64,000 nt of DNA. Source: Streptoverticillium olivoreticuli subsp. olivoreticuli. GTDB taxonomy: Bacteria; Actinomycetota; Actinomycetes; Streptomycetales; Streptomycetaceae. Both the position numbers and the translations under genes were made by a program. Below are positions 60,531-64,000 of the stretch, piece by piece. The number at the start of each line of letters is the position of its first letter. Position 1 is the first letter of the stretch. The DNA is taken from the NCBI RefSeq assembly GCF_003391135.1, contig NZ_CP031455.1:5750001-5814000 (forward strand), in the 5' to 3' direction. Under the pieces are notes generated by a model, which had not been told where the DNA came from, searched no databases, and worked only from the letters and a program-made list of their open reading frames with translations.

Positions 60531-61919
60531 ATGGCCGCACGGCCACTCGTGGCGCGGCAGCCGAACGAACGGCTGCAGGCGCTCATCCAGGAAGCAGCCT
60601 GCTCCAACGCCGGGTTGGCGCGCCGCGTCAATATGTGCGGCGCCGAGCACGGCCTCGACCTGCGGTACGACAAAACATCCGTAGCGCGCTGGCTCCGCGG
60701 CCAGCAGCCCCGCGGCCGCGCTCCCGGCATCATCGCCGAGGCGCTGGGCCGCAAGCTCGGCCGTACGGTCACGATCGACGAGATCGGCATGGCCAACGGC
60801 AAGAACCTCGCGTCCGGCGTCGGCCTCCAGTTCTCCCCGACCGTACTGGGAGCCATCGAGCAGGTCTGCGAACTGTGGCGCAGTGATGTCGGACGGCGGG
60901 ACTTCCTCAGCGGTACGTCCGTGGCGTCCTCCGCCCTCGTCGAGCCCAGCCGCGACTGGCTGATCACCGGCGCCGACCCCCAGGTCGCGCGCAACGCCGG
61001 GGCCCGCGTGGGCGCCTCCGACGTCGAGGCCGTACGGGCGACCACCGACGCCCTCGTCGAGCTCGACCACCGCTACGGCAGCGGACACGTCCGGCCCGTC
61101 GTCGTCCACTACCTCAACAGCGTCGTCTCCGGGCTGCTCGCCGGCTCGTACCGGGAATCCGTCGGACGTGAACTCTTCGCTGCCGTCGCCCGGTTGACGG
61201 AGCTCGCCGGGTACATGGCCGTCGACACCGGCCAGCCGGGGCTCGCCCAGCGCTACTACATCCAGGCCCTGCGGCTCGCCCAGGCCGCCGGGGACCGCGG
61301 CTACGGCGGATACGTACTGGCGGCGGGCATGAGCCACCTCGCCGCGTCCCTCGGCAACCCACGGGAGATCGCCCAACTCGCCAAGGCCGCGCAGGAAGGG
61401 GCGCGGGGGCAGGTCACCCCGCGCGCTGAAGCGATGTTCTGCGCGGCCGAGGCACGGGGGCACGCGCTCATGGGCGACGCGCGCGCCTTCCAGACCGCCG
61501 CCGGGCGGGCCCTGAACCACCTCGAACAGGCCGGCGCCGGCAAGGACACCGGCGACGACCCGCCGTGGATCCGGCACTTCGACCACGCCTACCTCGCCGA
61601 TGAACTCGCCCACTGCCACCGCGACCTCGGCCAGGCCGACCAGGCGCGGCGCCAGGCGGAGGACGCCATCGCGGGCCACCCCGAGGGGCGGGTGCGCCGC
61701 CGCGCCATCGGAATGCTGCTGCTGGCCACGGCACAGGTGCAGCAGCGCGACGTGGACGAGGCGTGCGCGACGGGCACGCGGGCCCTGGAACTGCTCGGCA
61801 CGCTGCGCTCCAACCGGGGCGCGGAGTATCTCGACGACTTCCAGCAGAGGCTGGCGCCGTACCGGGAGGAGCCGGTGGTGAGGGAGTTCGGGGCGCGCTT
61901 GGAGGTTGTGGCGGCGTAG
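60531..61919 (+). CDS. NsdA-like TPR regulator of differentiation
   Basis: A 462-aa protein strongly resembling Streptomyces regulators of the NsdA/NsdB type. The N-terminal HTH-like region is NERLQALIQEAACSNAGLAR with DKTSVARWLRGQQPRGRAPG. GVGLQFSPTVLGAIEQVCEL and a TPR-rich C-terminal half (LAQRYYIQALRLAQAAGDRG; AHCHRDLGQADQARRQAEDA) follow. NsdA represses antibiotic production and sporulation in S. coelicolor. ATG 60531 has AGGGGG upstream. I am sure of the family, less of which paralogue it is. Confidence 0.9.
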   Translation: MAARPLVARQPNERLQALIQEAACSNAGLARRVNMCGAEHGLDLRYDKTSVARWLRGQQPRGRAPGIIAEALGRKLGRTVTIDEIGMANGKNLASGVGLQFSPTVLGAIEQVCELWRSDVGRRDFLSGTSVASSALVEPSRDWLITGADPQVARNAGARVGASDVEAVRATTDALVELDHRYGSGHVRPVVVHYLNSVVSGLLAGSYRESVGRELFAAVARLTELAGYMAVDTGQPGLAQRYYIQALRLAQAAGDRGYGGYVLAAGMSHLAASLGNPREIAQLAKAAQEGARGQVTPRAEAMFCAAEARGHALMGDARAFQTAAGRALNHLEQAGAGKDTGDDPPWIRHFDHAYLADELAHCHRDLGQADQARRQAEDAIAGHPEGRVRRRAIGMLLLATAQVQQRDVDEACATGTRALELLGTLRSNRGAEYLDDFQQRLAPYREEPVVREFGARLEVVAA

Positions 61920-61936
61920 TCGGGGGCTGAGCCTTC

Positions 61937-62046
61937 CGTTGAGTGCGGCTTGTTCGCGCCTGCGGCGGGCGGCCTCGCTCTCGTGCCCCCACCGGGCCGG
62001 GGTGTGGGGCCGGGGGACCCCCGCCCCTGCGGCCCCGCCCCTCTCG
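61937..62046. repeat. Dispersed repeat, copy L
   Basis: The module GTGCGGCTTGTTCGCGCCTG then CGGCGGG (61943-61969) is perfectly inverted at 62675-62701 (copy M). The rest is a worn GC-rich tail. Confidence 0.75.
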
Positions 62047-62053
62047 CCGGAGG

Positions 62054-62356
62054 TCAGCCGTCGGGGTTGGCCTCCAGGCAGGTCAGTTCGATGCTGTCGA
62101 TGACGGCCTCGTTCGTCTGGTGGGTGAGGTGGGCGACGTTCTCGATCCCGACCGCCATCCATCCCGACAGGCTCATGATGAGTACGCGCAGACCGTCGGT
62201 GCCGTGCTTGGCGAGCACCTCGTCGGCGACCCGCATGGCCTCCTCGGGCACCCGCTCGGCCGGTTCGAGTCCGACGACCTTCCGCATCAGGCCGATCGTG
62301 GTGTGGGAGATCTCCGGTGCGATCGCCCGCAGCCGCCGGTCCTCCTCCTCGTCCAC
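62054..62356 (-). CDS. Small conserved helical protein, 100 aa
   Basis: A mostly helical 100-aa protein (EEDRRLRAIAPEISHTTIGL, EEAMRVADEVLAKHGTDGLR, VLIMSLSGWMAVGIENVAHL). No family is named with confidence, though it looks like a conserved Streptomyces hypothetical. GTG 62356 is chosen because AGGAGGGG lies 5-6 bases upstream; ATG 62377 would add seven residues. It is flanked by inverted repeat copies L and M. Confidence 0.8.
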   Translation of the reverse strand: MDEEEDRRLRAIAPEISHTTIGLMRKVVGLEPAERVPEEAMRVADEVLAKHGTDGLRVLIMSLSGWMAVGIENVAHLTHQTNEAVIDSIELTCLEANPDG

Positions 62357-62484
62357 GCTTCCCCTCCTTCTGCCCATGGTTTCCTGGCTACTTGGGAGCA
62401 CGCTAGGGCACCCCGCAACCCCACGCACACGCGCTTGACAAGCGACCCTGGCGGATGCATTCGATCTCCACGGCGGGAGGGGTG

Positions 62485-62579
62485 GGGGTCCTGGACGCTG
62501 ACGTGCTATTTGCGGCGCAACTTCGGGGCAATCAGCGCACTTCGGGGCAACGCGCCGTAAATATACGGTCCAGGACCCC
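62485..62579. repeat. 95-bp segment with 12-bp perfect terminal inverted repeats
   Basis: Ends GGGGTCCTGGAC and GTCCAGGACCCC. Inside are a 12-bp direct repeat ACTTCGGGGCAA (62520-62531 and 62539-62550) and a small hairpin CCGTA-AATA-TACGG (62555-62568). It is AT-richer than its surroundings (TGCTATTTGC, TAAATATACG). It could be a structured RNA, a MITE-like relic or a regulatory site. Confidence 0.6.
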
Positions 62580-62600
62580 TGCCCCGGAGGTCACGCCCCG

Positions 62601-62716
62601 GCACCACAATCCCAGCCCGGCCGGCGTTTGAGGCCGCTCCCCCAGACTCCGTCCGGGGGGACCCCCAAGGGCGCCCCGCCGCAGGCGCGAACAAGCCGCA
62701 CCCACAAAAGCAACCG
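62601..62716. repeat. Dispersed repeat, copy M
   Basis: AGCCCGGCCGGCGTTTGAGG, then CCCCAGACTCCGTCCGGGGG, then the inverted module CCCGCCGCAGGCGCGAACAA with GCCGCAC (62675-62701), the exact reverse complement of copy L. Confidence 0.8.
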
Positions 62717-62799
62717 CACCCAGCGGACATGGCACCGGCGTACGACGACCGGTAGCGTGAGCCGACGCTTCCGTAAGTCCCGTACAGCTAGGAGTCCCG

Positions 62800-64000
62800 G
62801 TGACGCAGAGCGGACAGGGAAACGCGCCGCAGCCTCCCGCGCAGGCGCCGCGCGAGGGTGTCGTGCTGCCCGCTCAGCAGGAGTCGTGGGGCGCCGACGG
62901 GCACCAGGCCCCGGCGCCGGGCCGCCCGTGGGGTCAGCCCTGGGGGCCGGACGCGCAGCGTGCGCCGCTGCCGCCGGAGGCGCCGCCGGGTGCGCCGCGT
63001 CCGCCCGCCCATGCGCCGGGTGCCCCGGAGGCCACGCAGTATCTGCCGCCGGTGCGGGACTCCGCGTCGGAGGCGACCCAGTACCTGCCGCCCACCTCGG
63101 CGAACGAGGCGACCCGGTACATACCGCCCGTGGGCGGCGGGCCGCTGCCCGACGCCGCGTCCGCGGCGACGCAGTACCTGCCGCCCGTGCCCGCGGGCCC
63201 GCACGGCGAGGCCACGCAGCTCATTCCCCCGCAGCCGGGCGGGCCCGAGCTTCCCCAGTACCTGCCGCCGGTCGACAACGGCGCGGCCACGCAGTACCTG
63301 CCGCCGGTGCAGGAGTCCGCCGCGACGCAGTACCTGCCCCCGGTGACCAACGACGCCGCCACGCAGTACCTGCCGCCGGTGTCGTCCGGCCGCCCGGATC
63401 CGGCCGCCCCGCACATACCCCAGGCCGGTGGCGCGGCCTTCGCACAGACGGGGGAGCGGCCGCCGCCGGCCGAGTTCGACGGGCTGTTCCGGGAGAGCGG
63501 CGCCGCGCCCGGTCCCCGGCAGCAGGTGCCGCCGCCGCGCGGCCCCCACGCGGGCCCGCCGCCCCGGCCCCGGCCCCAGGAGCCCCCCGCGCCTCGCAAG
63601 AAGCTGCCGACCGCCGCGATCGTCGGCATCGTCGTCGCGGCCTGTGCCGCGGCCGGGCTCGGCGCCGGTGCGCTGCTCAGCGGTGGTGGCGACGACAAGA
63701 AGAGCGACCAGCAGAACACGGCGTCGAGCTCGCCCGCCCCCGAGCAGTCGGCCGACAGCGGCAAGCAGGAGCCGGCGCCCAAGGCCGACGACCCGGCACT
63801 CGCGCAGGCGAAGGCGCTGGACGCGCTCCTCAAGGACAGCAACAACAGCCGTGACGCCGTCATCAAGGCGGTCGACTCGACCCGGAGCTGCAAGGACCTC
63901 GACAAGTCGGCGAGCGACCTCCGGGACGCGGCGAAGCAGCGCGACGGCCTGGTGACCCGCCTTCAGCAGACCTCGGTCGACAAGCTTCCGGACAGTGCGG
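62800..64000 (+). CDS. Proline-rich membrane-anchored protein with ATQYLPP repeats (runs off window)
   Basis: The first 400 codons are present. Residues 1-75 are Pro/Ala/Gln-rich. From about 77 to 195 the unit A-T-Q-Y-L-P-P-V recurs about seven times with variants (ATRYIPP, ATQLIPP). A second Pro-rich part ends in basic PRKKLPTA. One membrane span (AAIVGIVVAACAAAGLGAGA, about 270-290) is followed by an extracytoplasmic part with an S/P/E/K-rich linker and a helical domain with a cysteine (STRSCKDLDKSAS). GTG 62800 has TAGGAG upstream. Such cytoplasmic Thr-rich repeats on a single-pass protein suggest phosphorylation or scaffold binding; the function is unknown. Confidence 0.85.
   Translation, partial: MTQSGQGNAPQPPAQAPREGVVLPAQQESWGADGHQAPAPGRPWGQPWGPDAQRAPLPPEAPPGAPRPPAHAPGAPEATQYLPPVRDSASEATQYLPPTSANEATRYIPPVGGGPLPDAASAATQYLPPVPAGPHGEATQLIPPQPGGPELPQYLPPVDNGAATQYLPPVQESAATQYLPPVTNDAATQYLPPVSSGRPDPAAPHIPQAGGAAFAQTGERPPPAEFDGLFRESGAAPGPRQQVPPPRGPHAGPPPRPRPQEPPAPRKKLPTAAIVGIVVAACAAAGLGAGALLSGGGDDKKSDQQNTASSSPAPEQSADSGKQEPAPKADDPALAQAKALDALLKDSNNSRDAVIKAVDSTRSCKDLDKSASDLRDAAKQRDGLVTRLQQTSVDKLPDSA

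Larger units (their letters stand above)
62357..62799. other. 443-bp gap holding a 95-bp inverted-repeat element and repeat M
   Basis: Contains GGGGTCCTGGAC (62485-62496) inverted as GTCCAGGACCCC (62568-62579), repeat M, and the ribosome-site region of the next gene. Otherwise no coding signal. Confidence 0.65.

Noticed and set aside
62485..62579. Integron attC site
   Set aside because: The ends lack the GTTRRRY/RYYYAAC core sites, and no integrase gene is present.
63030..63390. Short tandem DNA repeats resembling a CRISPR array
   Set aside because: The units are in frame and encode ATQYLPP variants within an open reading frame. Spacing is irregular and there are no cas genes.

Overview
The window looks like a chromosomal stretch of a Streptomyces species. 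GC content is very high, with strong third-position GC bias. GTG and TTG starts are common, GTGA/ATGA/TGATG stop-start overlaps are frequent, and the gene families are typical of Streptomyces: DUF3027 with a sacsin-like ATPase, DUF1876, DUF2530, futalosine-pathway menaquinone genes, a DtxR/DmdR-type iron regulator and an NsdA-like TPR regulator. I saw no rRNA, tRNA, CRISPR array, insertion sequence or prophage. About 58 genes are called; the first (HelD-like) and last (proline-rich membrane protein) run off the window edges.

Layout. 1-6.5 kb: HelD-like factor, a bacterial XPB helicase paired with a large WYL/helicase-associated protein, and a membrane protein. 6.5-9.5 kb: Fe-siderophore ABC permease/permease/ATPase operon behind a DtxR-type iron box, with no binding protein beside it. 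9.5-19.4 kb: HAD phosphatase, cold-shock protein, mqnD-mqnB, lipoprotein, MFS carrier, DUF3027 protein and a sacsin-like ATPase. 19.7-30 kb: P-type ATPase, NCS2 permease, MarR-MFS pair, ThpR, aldo/keto reductase, SGNH hydrolase and NAD-binding protein. 30.3-31.4 kb: a truncated glyoxalase-fold ORF coupled to a PrsW-like protease. 31.3-36.1 kb: six co-directional minus-strand genes (SLOG Rossmann protein, XRE-TPR regulator, unknown 151-aa protein, unusual radical-SAM-like protein, pyrophosphatase-like protein, APH-fold kinase). I do not recognise this set as a described system, and it is the best candidate here for something new. 36.2-39.5 kb: DUF1876, a small secreted Cys protein, a pair of proteins sharing a helical module, and serC.

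39.9-50.8 kb: an FAD/Fe-S oxidoreductase whose reading frame contains a copy of the window's dispersed repeat, then an Atu-like acyl-CoA catabolic operon (AtuA-like protein, carboxylase beta and alpha, acyl-CoA dehydrogenase, enoyl-CoA hydratase, TetR). 51-64 kb: citrate synthase and pdxH (divergent), a PAS-PAS-GAF protein, a SIS-domain protein divergent from the DmdR1-like regulator, an alpha/beta hydrolase lacking its nucleophile serine, an FAD monooxygenase, a Prim-Pol-like protein, the NsdA-like regulator, a small conserved protein and the start of a membrane protein with ATQYLPP repeats.

Two themes run across the window. First, a family of GC-rich palindromic repeats lies in at least twelve gaps and once inside a gene. 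Second, iron: the ABC operon carries an operator of the type bound by the DtxR-family regulator encoded 46 kb away. Functions are inferred from sequence motifs and remembered families; no database search was run.
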